A DNA stretch of 27,293 nucleotides from UMGS1649 sp045611765 (GTDB lineage Bacteria > Bacillota > Clostridia > TANB77 > CAG-465): positions 1-27,293 of the forward strand of contig JAZKXT010000001.1 in assembly GCA_045611765.1 (NCBI GenBank), given 5' to 3'. Under the pieces are notes generated by a model. That model saw only the letters and a list, made by a program, of their open reading frames with translations. It was not told the origin of the DNA and did no database searches. Below, one piece after another: positions 15,897 through 24,440 of this stretch. Position numbers and translations under genes: made by a program. Positions within the stretch are counted from its first letter, which is position 1, and each line of letters opens with the position of its first letter.

Positions 15897-16616
15897 CTAC
15901 GATATAATCTTACTCCATATTAAGTCGGCTACCACATTATGTTCATAAAGCAATTTAGTTATATAACTAGACTCAATTGTATTTACAATTCCACTCATGG
16001 CCCCCATACTAGATATGCTATTTATAACAGCTAAAATAACGCTTACCTCTATAACAAATAACACTGCAGATATAATAACTCCACCTAGCTTATTAAATGC
16101 ATTTAGCAGTGGTAGTTCAAATATACACTCTAATATCTTTTGCGCTATCCATAAAATTAGTCTCGTTCCTATAAACACAACTATAAATCCAACGCCAGTA
16201 AACGCATACGCTACTAACTTGTCTTTAATTGTTTGTTCTTGCTCCATAATCTCTTGTTTTAACTGTTCTTGCAATGTTTCCTGTATTGGAGATTGTATTT
16301 CACCTTCCGAAGGAAGCTCTACTTCTTCTAGTTGAGTTTCACTATCACCTTCCACAAGTTCGTCTTCTCTAGTATTTACAGTTTCATCTGTGTTTTCCTC
16401 AATCTTGTCAGATATGTTTTCTACAATTGTTGTTTCAATTTTTGTACCCAAACTGCTACTAGCAATGTACGTGCCAACTGGTTCAGCCAATAGATAAGCT
16501 AACACAAAAGCCACTATTAATGATACCAACTTTGCAACTATACCTATAAAACCTTTTTTGTATCCATACAATATTATAATTAAAAATATAACTACTAAAA
16601 TAATATCTAAAATCAT
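15897..16616 (-). CDS. CvpA family membrane protein
   Basis: A 239-residue member of the CvpA (colicin V production) family, membrane proteins of unclear biochemical role linked to envelope homeostasis. The N-terminal helices with YGYKKGFIGIVAKLVSLIVA and a C-terminal half with FVVFIGTRLILWIAQK and LNAFNKLGGVIISAVLF match the family pattern. Between them is an unusually long acidic, Glu/Gln-rich insert (about residues 75-130), probably exposed. I start at the ATG at 16616, with GAGG upstream; an in-frame GTG at 16622 overlaps that binding site. It lies 16 nt after the preceding gene. Confidence 0.88.
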   Translation of the reverse strand: MILDIILVVIFLIIILYGYKKGFIGIVAKLVSLIVAFVLAYLLAEPVGTYIASSSLGTKIETTIVENISDKIEENTDETVNTREDELVEGDSETQLEEVELPSEGEIQSPIQETLQEQLKQEIMEQEQTIKDKLVAYAFTGVGFIVVFIGTRLILWIAQKILECIFELPLLNAFNKLGGVIISAVLFVIEVSVILAVINSISSMGAMSGIVNTIESSYITKLLYEHNVVADLIWSKIIS

Positions 16617-16632
16617 ATACACCTCTACATTA

Positions 16633-17832
16633 TTATATAGTAAACATTATTACTTTATTAGACACCGTCATCGCCAAACTTCTTCCATCATTAAAAATTA
16701 TTGGTTCAGTTATTATTATATTACTATTATAACTTTTTAATTTTATACCAGAATTGTTATACACTTCTATCATTTTATCATAGCAAACATATATTATCCC
16801 GTTTTTATACGCTAGATATTTTGGAACATCCTTTAATTCTATCATTTTCGCTTTGTTAGATAACATTTTTCTAATAACTAATACGTATTTTCCATTCTCA
16901 TCAAGTGCTGTATATACATATCTGTTCTCGTAATCGGCTATATGAACCACTTGCCCGTCAGAAATTCCAATCTCTTTCTTGCCTCTAGAAGACACATTAT
17001 ATATCACATATGCCTCATCTGTTCGGATAACAACATCGTTCCCATCCCAGTATATATCAAAGGCAACCGAATTCTCTACCGTATGCACAGTTGTTATATT
17101 ATTCTCATTCTCTTTAATATTAGATAAATCTATTACATTTATATTTGTCTGTACACTTATTCCGCTAATATTAACATCTGCATACGCTAGATATTTTGAA
17201 TTGTTTGATATCACATACTTACCTATCATTTTGTTACTTAGTTTTACATTATATTTAATTTGTCCTTGACTATCATAAATACCAAGAGCTGTTTTCCCAC
17301 CATTTGCCGAATACTCTATAATGCTTACACCTTTGTTATTTATAATACCACTATAAATTTGTCCTTGTATTTTTATTCTAGCGACTTCGTATTTATCTTT
17401 GTATACATACACAACGCCTTTGTCTTTGTTTATAACTTGAATATATTCTCCTGACGTTGTAATATCTACATCCGCACTGTCTTCTAATGTAATTTTTACT
17501 GTGTTTTTCCCATGATTATTATAGCTTGTTATAACTCCTTTGTTATATACCAATATTTCATTTCCTAACGGTATAATTTTATTATTTGATGTTTGTAAGT
17601 TTATTTGTACTGCATCATCTATATCTATATTTTTGTTGATTACAAGTCCAAGAGAAGTATAATTATTTATTGTAATTATTAATATAATTACTGACGCGCC
17701 TACTATCAACCACTTTTTAGTTTTGGTATCTAACGATATATTAAACTTAAGTTTTTCCTTTAGCCTGTCCGCAAAACTATGTCCTATTTTCTTCTTCCTA
17801 CGTTTATTTTCTTGTTCTTCCGTCCTTCTCAT
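16633..17832 (-). CDS. Membrane-anchored beta-propeller-like protein (resembles DUF5711)
   Basis: A 399-residue protein of unknown function. A very basic cytoplasmic N terminus (about 40 residues) is followed by one transmembrane helix (about 41-58) and a large extracellular part. That part is built of repeated short beta-strand units with patterns such as KGVVYVYKDKYEVARI, LGIYDSQGQIKY and IIYVCYDKMIEVYNNSG, suggesting a WD40/PQQ-like propeller. Size and position beside CvpA recall the clostridial DUF5711 family; I make that assignment from memory. The start is the ATG at 17832, after GGGAGG; it overlaps the rarA stop codon by one base (TAATG), so translational coupling is likely. A TTG at 17847 is in frame but inside the binding site. 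Confidence 0.75.
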   Translation of the reverse strand: MRRTEEQENKRRKKKIGHSFADRLKEKLKFNISLDTKTKKWLIVGASVIILIITINNYTSLGLVINKNIDIDDAVQINLQTSNNKIIPLGNEILVYNKGVITSYNNHGKNTVKITLEDSADVDITTSGEYIQVINKDKGVVYVYKDKYEVARIKIQGQIYSGIINNKGVSIIEYSANGGKTALGIYDSQGQIKYNVKLSNKMIGKYVISNNSKYLAYADVNISGISVQTNINVIDLSNIKENENNITTVHTVENSVAFDIYWDGNDVVIRTDEAYVIYNVSSRGKKEIGISDGQVVHIADYENRYVYTALDENGKYVLVIRKMLSNKAKMIELKDVPKYLAYKNGIIYVCYDKMIEVYNNSGIKLKSYNSNIIITEPIIFNDGRSLAMTVSNKVIMFTI

Positions 17833-19073
17833 TAGATTACCTCCCAATCTTTTGGAATAAAGTATTTTCTATTCTTTATTTCTTCCGGCAAATATTGTTG
17901 CTCAACTATTCCACCCGGATAATCGTGAGGATATTTATACCCCACATTATATCCATCTTTTTTCATATCCGCTATCGGAGCATTTCTAATGTGCATTGGA
18001 ACAACTCCCACATCTATGTTTCTAACATCCTCTATTGCGTTATTTATTGCTAAATATGCACTATTAGATTTTCTAGAACGTGCAACAACACATGCAGCTT
18101 CTGAAAGAATTATTCTTGCTTCGGGCATTCCAATTTGATGCACTGCTTGAAGCGCAGCATTTGCCACAACAAGAGCATTTGGATTCGCAAGTCCAACATC
18201 TTCAGCTGCACAAATAACTATTCTCCTTGCTATAAACATTGGGTCTTCTCCAGCTTCTATCATCCTTGCAAGATAATGAACCGTCGCATCTACGTCGCTT
18301 CCTCTCATAGATTTTATAAAAGCTGAAATTGTGTCATAATGCGATTCCGAATTTTTGTCATAATGCAGCTTTTTAGATTGCAAGCATTCTTCTAAAATTT
18401 CTTCTGTAATTGTAACACTTCCGTCGAATTCCATATCTGAACTTATTACTGCAAGTTCCAACGCATTAAGCGCTGTTCTAACATCGCCTTCAACCGCCTT
18501 AGCAAGAAAATCTATATCCTCATTCGTTATATTTATCTTATAATTTCCCAATCCATTTTCTTTATCATTAATTGCATTTGTTATAATTTTAGCAGTCTCA
18601 CCCGCCTCAAGAGGTTTTAATTTAAATATAGTAGACCTTGATACCAACGCTTTATTTACTTCAAAGTATGGATTTTCAGTAGTGGCCCCAATAAGTATTA
18701 CTGTTCCTTTTTCTACAAGAGGCAAAAGCGCATCCTGTTGCAATTTATTAAATCTATGTATTTCATCTATAAATACTATTGTCTTACCTTTAGGATTCAT
18801 AAATAAGTTTTTCGAATCTTCGGCCACTTTTTTAATATCTGCTACCCCCGCTGAAGTTGCATTAAGCTCAACAAAATTATACTGTGTTGTGTTTGCTATA
18901 ACTTTGGCTAGAGAAGTTTTCCCACATCCCGGTGGTCCCCATAAAATTATAGATGTCAATCTGTCTGCTTTTATTAATCTATATAATAGTTTATTTTCTC
19001 CAACTATATGTTCTTGTCCAAAAAACTGTTCTAAAGATTTTGGTTTCATTCTATAAGCAAGTGGTTTGTCCAT
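17832..19073 (-). CDS. rarA: Replication-associated recombination protein A (RarA/MgsA AAA+ ATPase)
   Basis: A 413-residue clamp-loader-like AAA+ ATPase that acts at stalled replication forks and binds SSB. Walker A is GPPGCGKT at 46-53, and Walker B is FIDEIHRF at 101-108. NATSAGVADIKK and the sensor region IGATTENPYFEV are family-typical, as is the RarA C-terminal domain with DVDATVHYLARMIEAGEDP and ARRIVICAAEDVGLANP. GAGGG precedes the ATG. It is first of a four-gene operon continuing with the DUF5711-like, CvpA and LCP genes; the last three are envelope proteins, so the grouping looks positional rather than functional. Confidence 0.97.
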   Translation of the reverse strand: MDKPLAYRMKPKSLEQFFGQEHIVGENKLLYRLIKADRLTSIILWGPPGCGKTSLAKVIANTTQYNFVELNATSAGVADIKKVAEDSKNLFMNPKGKTIVFIDEIHRFNKLQQDALLPLVEKGTVILIGATTENPYFEVNKALVSRSTIFKLKPLEAGETAKIITNAINDKENGLGNYKINITNEDIDFLAKAVEGDVRTALNALELAVISSDMEFDGSVTITEEILEECLQSKKLHYDKNSESHYDTISAFIKSMRGSDVDATVHYLARMIEAGEDPMFIARRIVICAAEDVGLANPNALVVANAALQAVHQIGMPEARIILSEAACVVARSRKSNSAYLAINNAIEDVRNIDVGVVPMHIRNAPIADMKKDGYNVGYKYPHDYPGGIVEQQYLPEEIKNRKYFIPKDWEVI

Positions 19074-19097
19074 ATTATCCCTCGTTTTCTTTACAAC

Positions 19098-19126
19098 ATT
19101 ATATATTAATAGGTGTAAAAAAGCAA
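19098..19126 (-). promoter_or_regulatory. Probable rarA operon promoter
   Basis: TTGCTT (19126-19121), 17-nt spacer, perfect TATAAT (19103-19098) on the minus strand. The -35 box overlaps the 3' side of the preceding terminator stem. Confidence 0.45.
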
Positions 19127-19153
19127 TGTAGCATATAACATTTGCTACATTGC
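19117..19153 (-). terminator. Terminator of the YitT-family gene
   Basis: On the minus strand 19153-19143 pairs perfectly with 19133-19123 (11 bp), followed by TTTTTT. Confidence 0.9.
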
Positions 19154-19165
19154 CTCTAAAATTTA

Positions 19166-20020
19166 TTAGCTATTTTGTTTAAATCCCAATCCTAATACTT
19201 CCCTTGTATTAGATATATATATAAATGCTCCTTTGTCTATGTTTTTAACCACTTTTTTAACAAGCGGCAACTGCGGTACAGTTACAACAGATATAACGTG
19301 TGCGTACTCCTCATTTGTATATACACCAATACATTTGCTAATTGTAACTCCTCTATCTGTTTTTTCTATTATTTCATTGGCTATCTCCTCACCTTGTTTA
19401 GATATTATATTTACTGCTTTAGTATAATTTACACCTTCAAATATTATATCGGTTGCTTTTTTAGATATATATAACGCTATTACCGAATAGAGGGCAATAC
19501 CTATACTATTAAACACAATCGCATTAGATATTATAACCATACTGTCTATTATTAACAGAATTTGTCCTATACTACTTACAGGCCTTTTCTTATATATAAT
19601 TTGTGCTAACAAATCCGAGCCACCTGTACTCCCATCAGCTTTGAACACAAGCGATAAGCCTATACCATTTAAAAGTCCACCAAATATACAACCAAGAAAT
19701 GTATCCTGTTCTATTCTTACTACATTTCCAATACCACTTGTGAGTTCGATAAATAAAGATAACATCACTGTACCAATAATTGCTTTAGAACAAAATTTCC
19801 ATCCAAGACTTTTCAAGGCAATTATAAACAAAGGAATATTTATTAAAATAACAGTAAAACCCACAGGTATTTTATATACATAATATATTATTAGAGCAAT
19901 ACCACTTGCTCCACCTGTAGATAAATTATTTGGCAAAAACAAAATATTAATAGCGACTGCCAATATTAACGTTCCTAATATGAGTAGTATTATTTGTATA
20001 AATTTATTACTTTCTTTCAT
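19166..20020 (-). CDS. YitT family membrane protein with DUF2179 domain
   Basis: A 284-residue protein. About five transmembrane helices fill the first 200 residues, including LPNNLSTGGASGIALIIYY and VFKADGSTGGSDLLAQIIY, the two Gly-rich motifs typical of the YitT/DUF161 family. A soluble C-terminal DUF2179 domain follows (about 200-280; GVTISKCIGVYTNEEYAHVI and FIYISNTREVLG). The family is common in Firmicutes, and its transport or signalling role is not settled. The ATG at 20020 has no strong separate binding site: the only purine-rich stretch (AAAGG) lies partly in the loop of the hairpin at 20024-20053. Confidence 0.9.
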   Translation of the reverse strand: MKESNKFIQIILLILGTLILAVAINILFLPNNLSTGGASGIALIIYYVYKIPVGFTVILINIPLFIIALKSLGWKFCSKAIIGTVMLSLFIELTSGIGNVVRIEQDTFLGCIFGGLLNGIGLSLVFKADGSTGGSDLLAQIIYKKRPVSSIGQILLIIDSMVIISNAIVFNSIGIALYSVIALYISKKATDIIFEGVNYTKAVNIISKQGEEIANEIIEKTDRGVTISKCIGVYTNEEYAHVISVVTVPQLPLVKKVVKNIDKGAFIYISNTREVLGLGFKQNS

Positions 20021-20053
20021 AAAACGACCATACCTTTGTATTAGTATGGTCGT
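20021..20053 (-). terminator. Hairpin between the radical SAM gene and the YitT-family gene
   Basis: A perfect 10-bp stem (20053-20044 with 20033-20024) is followed by TTTT and then directly by the YitT-family start codon. It may be a terminator of the upstream gene or an element that masks the binding site of the downstream gene. Confidence 0.6.
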
Positions 20054-20064
20054 TTATTATTCAC

Positions 20065-21072
20065 TTATTCTTTAATTTTTATCGTTACTTTTCCACTGTA
20101 TTCACTATTGAACTTTTGCAAATTATTTCTGTTATTTCCTACTATATAATTCGCCTCTTTAGGCCTTACAATAAGTGTAATATCTTTTTTGGAATTGATT
20201 TTATTTAGCTTACTTGTAACATTATTATATGATATGTATGATAGTACTCTTTCCTTGTAATTATCACAAATAGGTCCTGCTATTTCTGTATTTTTAGAAT
20301 TAATTTCTTGTGTGGTTTGAAGTCCTATTCTTATAACATTTATATTGTTTTTTACACACAAGCTATACATTTGACTCGCTCTTTTTACAGCATCATCTAT
20401 CTCTAAAGGAATGTATTCTTTATTTTCATACATTTCCCAAAGTTTACTTTCTTTTAACACATACACAGGATATATTCTAACAATATCCGGTTTTAACTCA
20501 ATACATTTCTGCATCGTACAAATTTCTTTTTCAAGCGTACTTTTAGGTAATCCTACCATAACTTGATGGCCCAATGTAAATCCATATTTTTTTATGAGTT
20601 TTGATGCTTTTACTACATGCTCTGATGTATGTCCTCTTTTAACAGCTTGAAGCACTTCGTCATCCATAGACTGCACACCCAATTCAATAATAGCTACATT
20701 CTTTTGCTTTAATATTTTTAAAATTAGTTCAGATATATAGTCTGGTCGCGTAGATATTCTTATATTTGATACTAAACCTTTATCTATATATTCATTTGCC
20801 ACATTCAAAAACTTTATTTGTTCTTCGATATCCAATCCTGTAAAACTACCACCAAAAAAAGCGACTTGTTTTTTACGTTTGGCATCTTTGTACATAGTTA
20901 AATATTTCTCTATTTCAAGTCTAACATCATCTTCCGTGACTTCTCTAATCTCTCCGCTAATCTTTTTCTGATTGCAAAACACACATTCATTTTTACAGCC
21001 TCTGTGCGGTATAAATATTGGTATTATATATGTATCATCTTTTTTTATTTTTAGTCCTAACTCTTCACTCAA
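20065..21072 (-). CDS. Elp3-like radical SAM protein
   Basis: A radical SAM enzyme of about 335 residues. The iron-sulfur motif is Cys26-Lys-Asn-Glu-Cys30-Val-Phe-Cys33 in IPHRGCKNECVFCNQK. The Elp3-like core continues with FFGGSFTGL, SNIRISTRPDYIS, AIIELGVQSMDDEVLQAVKR and HQVMVGLPKST. This group is related to the catalytic part of Elongator protein 3 and often lies next to rnc in Clostridia; its substrate is not established and may be RNA. The start is uncertain. The frame is open up to a GTG at 21150, which would overlap rnc by 77 nt, and there is no ATG before the conserved core. I chose the TTG at 21072, one base after the rnc stop; a TTG at 21084 is also possible. None has a convincing independent binding site. 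Confidence 0.88.
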   Translation of the reverse strand: MSEELGLKIKKDDTYIIPIFIPHRGCKNECVFCNQKKISGEIREVTEDDVRLEIEKYLTMYKDAKRKKQVAFFGGSFTGLDIEEQIKFLNVANEYIDKGLVSNIRISTRPDYISELILKILKQKNVAIIELGVQSMDDEVLQAVKRGHTSEHVVKASKLIKKYGFTLGHQVMVGLPKSTLEKEICTMQKCIELKPDIVRIYPVYVLKESKLWEMYENKEYIPLEIDDAVKRASQMYSLCVKNNINVIRIGLQTTQEINSKNTEIAGPICDNYKERVLSYISYNNVTSKLNKINSKKDITLIVRPKEANYIVGNNRNNLQKFNSEYSGKVTIKIKE

Positions 21073-21073
21073 G

Positions 21074-21766
21074 TTAATGTTCAACTTTTTTGAGCGCAGC
21101 AGCTGCAGCAGCCTGCTCTGATTCTTTTTTAGTTTTGCCACTTCCCTCACCTATTTTTTCTCCTTCAAAATATACAGAAGTATAGAATGTTTTAGCATGA
21201 TCTTTTCCCGTCTCTTTATCCAAAACATATTCTATTTTTACTGTTCCATTTCTTTGTAAAAACTCTTGTAAGCTCGTTTTATAATCCAAGCTGTTCTTCT
21301 TATTTACTACCTCTACTATAGTTGGTTCCAAAAGTTTCAAGCATGTAGCTTGAGCAGGCTCAAATCCACCATCTAAATAGATTGCTCCTAAAATTGCTTC
21401 AAACATATCGGCTAAAATAGCGTCCTTTTTGTTACCACCAGTAGACAATTCACACTTTCCTAATAATATATGTCTAGAAAGTTCTGTTTTCTTTATTACT
21501 CTACTTAGCGATTTCTCACATACTATTTCAGATCTTTTTTTACTCATTACCCCTTCTTTTAAAAGTGGAGATATATTATATAAATAAATTGAAACTATAT
21601 GTTCTAATATTGCATCACCCAAAAATTCCAATCTCTCATTATAACAGCAAGACGATACATCGCCTTTTTCATACGCATAAGATTTATGCGTAAGCGCCAA
21701 TTTAAGTAAGTCTTTATTTTCAAATACATATCCTAATTTTCTTTCTATTTCATTATAACTTAACAT
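21074..21766 (-). CDS. rnc: Ribonuclease III
   Basis: A 230-residue RNase III that cuts double-stranded RNA in rRNA precursors and structured mRNAs. The signature NERLEFLGDAIL is at 43-54, with catalytic Glu47 and Asp51. The second acidic pair is Asp120 and Glu123 in DMFEAILGAIYLDGG. A double-stranded RNA binding domain follows (about 155-228), ending in the Ala-rich helix KKESEQAAAAAALKKVEH. The ATG at 21766 follows GGAGG; the longer in-frame start at 21841 lies upstream of the likely promoter. It is transcribed with the radical SAM gene. The acpP terminator lies upstream, so it is separate from the lipid operon. Confidence 0.97.
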   Translation of the reverse strand: MLSYNEIERKLGYVFENKDLLKLALTHKSYAYEKGDVSSCCYNERLEFLGDAILEHIVSIYLYNISPLLKEGVMSKKRSEIVCEKSLSRVIKKTELSRHILLGKCELSTGGNKKDAILADMFEAILGAIYLDGGFEPAQATCLKLLEPTIVEVVNKKNSLDYKTSLQEFLQRNGTVKIEYVLDKETGKDHAKTFYTSVYFEGEKIGEGSGKTKKESEQAAAAAALKKVEH

Positions 21767-21783
21767 ATGTTTCCTCCGAATAT

Positions 21784-21812
21784 ATTTTACCACAAATAGA
21801 TTAAAATCTAAA
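21784..21812 (-). promoter_or_regulatory. rnc promoter with extended -10
   Basis: TTTAGA (21812-21807), 17-nt spacer, TGG then TAAAAT (21789-21784) on the minus strand, shortly before the rnc binding site. Confidence 0.5.
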
Positions 21813-21860
21813 TAGTTTAATATGTTTTTAATAAAAAGCATTACAATTTACTAATCTAAA

Positions 21861-21886
21861 AAGAAAAAGGTGGCTAAAAGCCACCT
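21861..21886 (-). terminator. Terminator of fapR-plsX-acpP
   Basis: AGGTGGCT pairs with AGCCACCT (21886-21879 with 21875-21868) around a 3-nt loop, followed on the minus strand by a long T-rich run. Confidence 0.92.
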
Positions 21887-21893
21887 CAATCTA

Positions 21894-22130
21894 CTATTGC
21901 ACTGATTTAATATATTCAACAACGTCTCCAACTGATACTATCTTTTCAGCTTCAACCTCAGGTATTTCCAATTCAAATTCTTCTTCTAGAGCCATTATTA
22001 GCTCTACAACGTCTAATGAATCTGCTCCTAAATCATCAATAAATGTGGTAGTCATTGTTACACTACTTTCATCTTCAATTCCTAATTGTTCAACTATTAT
22101 GTCTCTTACTTTTTCAAAAACATTATCCAC
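21894..22130 (-). CDS. acpP: Acyl carrier protein
   Basis: A 78-residue acidic ACP that carries growing acyl chains in type II fatty acid synthesis. The phosphopantetheine attachment site is Ser38 in GADSLDVVEL. The sequence FEKVRDIIVEQLGIE at the start and IPEVEAEKIVSVGDVVEYI at the end are family-typical. I choose a GTG start at 22130, 7 nt after GGAGGT, which gives the normal ACP length; the in-frame GTG at 22145 overlaps the ribosome binding site. It is last in fapR-plsX-acpP, and the terminator follows 7 nt after the stop. Confidence 0.95.
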   Translation of the reverse strand: MDNVFEKVRDIIVEQLGIEDESSVTMTTTFIDDLGADSLDVVELIMALEEEFELEIPEVEAEKIVSVGDVVEYIKSVQ

Positions 22131-22207
22131 TTTATTCACCTCCACATATTATCTACCTGTATTATCTACTATTTTTATTATCTTGTCAATACTTTTTTTT
22201 ACATTTA

Positions 22208-23218
22208 TTATTTTTGTACAATTTTTTGAGATAAATGTTTAACTAAGTTTTGTCTCAATATATTATCTGCCTGAAGTATAGCCGTTTCGTAGTTATTGCT
22301 TTTAGCGTTTCCATGAATTTTAACAACCGGTTTCCTTACGCCTAGAAGTACTGCACCGCCATATTTAGTATAATCATATTTATATAACGCTTTTTTTATT
22401 AATCCTTGAACACTTACCGCTTTTAACTTATTAAACAAATTTTTCTTGAATTCTCCTACAAGAGCATTTTTCATTATTTTTGCTGTTCCTTCAATAGATT
22501 TTAATGCTACATTTCCCATAAGCCCATTAGCCACTACAACATCAACATCTCCAGATAAGATTTCTCTTGCTTCAACATTGCCAGAAAACTCTGCACATTC
22601 CTCAATTAAAGATTCATATGCTTCCTTTAAGTCCGGCGACCCCTTCTTATCTTCTGTTCCAATATTTAATAGCGCTACCTTAATATTATCTTTATGTAAC
22701 ACTTCTTTAGCATATACAACTCCCATTTTAGCGAATTGTACTAAGGAAACTCCTGCAGCAGTAACGTTTGCTCCACAATCTAGCAATACAACCCCTCTAC
22801 CTGTAGCAGTTGGTAAGACAGTAGCAAGTGCTGGTCTATGTATGCCATCAATTCTTTTTAATTTCAATAATGCTCCTGCCATAACAGCACCAGTAGAACC
22901 AGCAGATAAGAATAATGTATCCTCTTTCTCTTTCATGTAGTCGTATGCTTTAACTATACTAGACTCCTTTTTGTTTTTTATTGCAAAAGCCGGTTCATCA
23001 TAATTAGTTATTGCATCTTTAGCGTCCAATATACTTATTTCTTTAATTATACTTTCTGCTCTTGTTAGATATTCATTTCTAATAATCTGTATAATTTTAT
23101 CTGAATCTCCAACTAAAACAAGCTTAGCTTTAGTTTTCCCTACACAATTAGCCGCTCCTTTTATAGCTTCATCTATTCCATTATCGCTTCCATTTACATC
23201 TATTAATATTTCCATCAT
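22208..23218 (-). CDS. plsX: Phosphate acyltransferase PlsX
   Basis: A 336-residue peripheral membrane enzyme that converts acyl-ACP to acyl-phosphate, the donor for PlsY in phospholipid synthesis. Typical stretches are LFLSAGSTGAVMAGALLKL, GIHRPALATVLPT, VVLLDCGANV and YGGAVLLGVRKPVVKIHG. The N-terminal motif reads IDVNGSDNG instead of the usual DAMGGDxxP, a mild divergence. The ATG overlaps the fapR stop by 4 nt (ATGA), so the two are translationally coupled. acpP follows in the same operon. This order, regulator then plsX, matches the malonyl-CoA-controlled lipid operons of Firmicutes. Confidence 0.96.
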   Translation of the reverse strand: MMEILIDVNGSDNGIDEAIKGAANCVGKTKAKLVLVGDSDKIIQIIRNEYLTRAESIIKEISILDAKDAITNYDEPAFAIKNKKESSIVKAYDYMKEKEDTLFLSAGSTGAVMAGALLKLKRIDGIHRPALATVLPTATGRGVVLLDCGANVTAAGVSLVQFAKMGVVYAKEVLHKDNIKVALLNIGTEDKKGSPDLKEAYESLIEECAEFSGNVEAREILSGDVDVVVANGLMGNVALKSIEGTAKIMKNALVGEFKKNLFNKLKAVSVQGLIKKALYKYDYTKYGGAVLLGVRKPVVKIHGNAKSNNYETAILQADNILRQNLVKHLSQKIVQK

Positions 23219-23778
23219 TCTATTCCTTTCAATATAAATTTACCTTTAAATTTCAAATTATCTTGTTCATCTACAATTCTTACCCAAACTATATAACCAC
23301 TTGCTGTTTTTCTTTTTACTTCAGCTAGAGCATATATAACCGTATTAGCTTTAATAGGTTCAACATACTTAATGTTTGCCACGCCAACTAAGGCTGCTTT
23401 TGTTGGAATTAGGGATATTGCTATTGTTTCCGCGAAAGAATATATATATTCTCCTCTAACAATATTCATCCCGTCAAAAGTCATAGTAGTGTCTGTCTTT
23501 AAACGAGATTTAGCACTTTCATTTGGAACAAAGTTTATCATATCACCAACAAACTGTTTGGCAGATATTGATGTTACCTTACTCATGCTCTCTTCTGCTT
23601 TCGTTTTTAATCTCTCTTTGAATTCTTTTATTCCTAACCTAGACCTATCTAATCTTATAGTATTTACACTTACGCCAAATTCTTTAGCCAACACATCATC
23701 TGTGGCCAAAGGATTGTTCTCTAGATATTCTAATAGCTTTTCACATCTTATACTTCTTGCTTTATTTGTTCTTGGCAT
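23215..23778 (-). CDS. fapR: Fatty acid and phospholipid biosynthesis regulator FapR
   Basis: A 187-residue repressor. A DeoR-like helix-turn-helix fills the first 55 residues (LATDDVLAKEFGVSVNTIRL then DRSRLGI). A linker follows, then a hot-dog fold domain from about 75 (NFVPNESAKSRLKTDTTMTF, KANTVIYALAEV). In studied bacteria malonyl-CoA binds the hot-dog domain and releases FapR from lipid gene promoters. The start at 23778 has GAGGAG 7 nt upstream; the ATG at 23796 has no site. A TTAGTAC half-site at 23845-23839, upstream of the promoter, resembles one half of the known FapR operator, which would allow autoregulation; the second half is not convincing. Confidence 0.93.
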   Translation of the reverse strand: MPRTNKARSIRCEKLLEYLENNPLATDDVLAKEFGVSVNTIRLDRSRLGIKEFKERLKTKAEESMSKVTSISAKQFVGDMINFVPNESAKSRLKTDTTMTFDGMNIVRGEYIYSFAETIAISLIPTKAALVGVANIKYVEPIKANTVIYALAEVKRKTASGYIVWVRIVDEQDNLKFKGKFILKGIE

Positions 23779-23798
23779 ATTTTTTCTCCTCGCCATAT

Positions 23799-23827
23799 AT
23801 ATTACTACAAATTATATTTAATTTCAA
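23799..23827 (-). promoter_or_regulatory. Possible fapR-plsX-acpP promoter
   Basis: TTGAAA (23827-23822), 17-nt spacer, TAATAT (23804-23799) on the minus strand. The leader before the fapR start would be short, about 14 nt. A TATAAT inside the spacer is an alternative -10 without a clear -35. Confidence 0.4.
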
Positions 23828-23886
23828 TATTCTAATTTGTACTAACTATAAGAAAAAGTGCCCATTAAAATATATTAAAACAATTT

Positions 23887-23923
23887 AAGAAAATGACAGT
23901 TGCATACTAGCAACTGCCATTTT
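23887..23923 (-). terminator. Terminator overlapping the end of the unknown 177-residue gene
   Basis: AAAATGGCAGTTGC pairs with GCAACTGTCATTTT (23923-23910 with 23903-23890, one G-U pair) around a 6-nt loop, then T-rich sequence. The last codons and the stop codon of the gene lie inside the stem and loop. Confidence 0.8.
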
Positions 23924-24440
23924 CCTTAAACATTCTGAAATGTTGGCCAAAAATCTCAGGCATACATTTTTCCGTCCCAAATACCGAACAAGTGTCCCAA
24001 TTTACATTTTTCTTAAACGCAGGATTCACAGAAAGCCAATCAACAAAGACCCTTGTTTCGTCCTTGAAAACGCAAATGTTCGTTTTAGGATTTTGAGAAA
24101 CAACTTTGCCCTGCACCGGATTTCCATTTAAATCTGTACCAGTGAGCATTCCGTTTACAACACTCCAATTTTTTATGATTGTTATACCTTGAATATACGC
24201 ATCTATAAAATCTTTGTAGTGTTGCGCTGGATTTCCCAGTTGAAATTCAGTTCCACAGGAAGCTTCGACGCTATCCTCGCTTACAGAAACTATATGGGCG
24301 GTTTGCACATACTCTCCATCAGCAAAATCCGGATGGCCATATAAATTACCATAAAGCCGGACATCGCCATTCGTTAGTTCTGATTTTAACGCAAATCCAC
24401 CATCGCTGTCCCGTTTTGCCAACCAATTTATTATTAACAT
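23907..24440 (-). CDS. Hypothetical protein, GC-rich, probably acquired
   Basis: A 177-residue soluble protein that I do not recognise. It has no signal peptide or transmembrane segment. It is rich in aromatic residues and Asn and contains four Cys (one in EASCGTEF, two in NWDTCSVFGTEKC, one at the very C terminus). The motif-like stretch RLYGNLYGHPDFADGEYVQT and a second half around ICVFKDETRVFVDWLSVNP may form a compact alpha/beta or beta domain. The start at 24440 follows GGGAG; a GTG at 24467 is in frame without a site. Its codons and GC content (about 40-47 percent in the lines I counted) differ sharply from neighbours near 30 percent, which suggests horizontal transfer. It has its own promoter and terminator. 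Confidence 0.75.
   Translation of the reverse strand: MLIINWLAKRDSDGGFALKSELTNGDVRLYGNLYGHPDFADGEYVQTAHIVSVSEDSVEASCGTEFQLGNPAQHYKDFIDAYIQGITIIKNWSVVNGMLTGTDLNGNPVQGKVVSQNPKTNICVFKDETRVFVDWLSVNPAFKKNVNWDTCSVFGTEKCMPEIFGQHFRMFKENGSC

Noticed and set aside
22446..22940. Plus-strand ORF of 164 codons
   Set aside because: Antisense shadow of plsX; no binding site and no recognisable motif.
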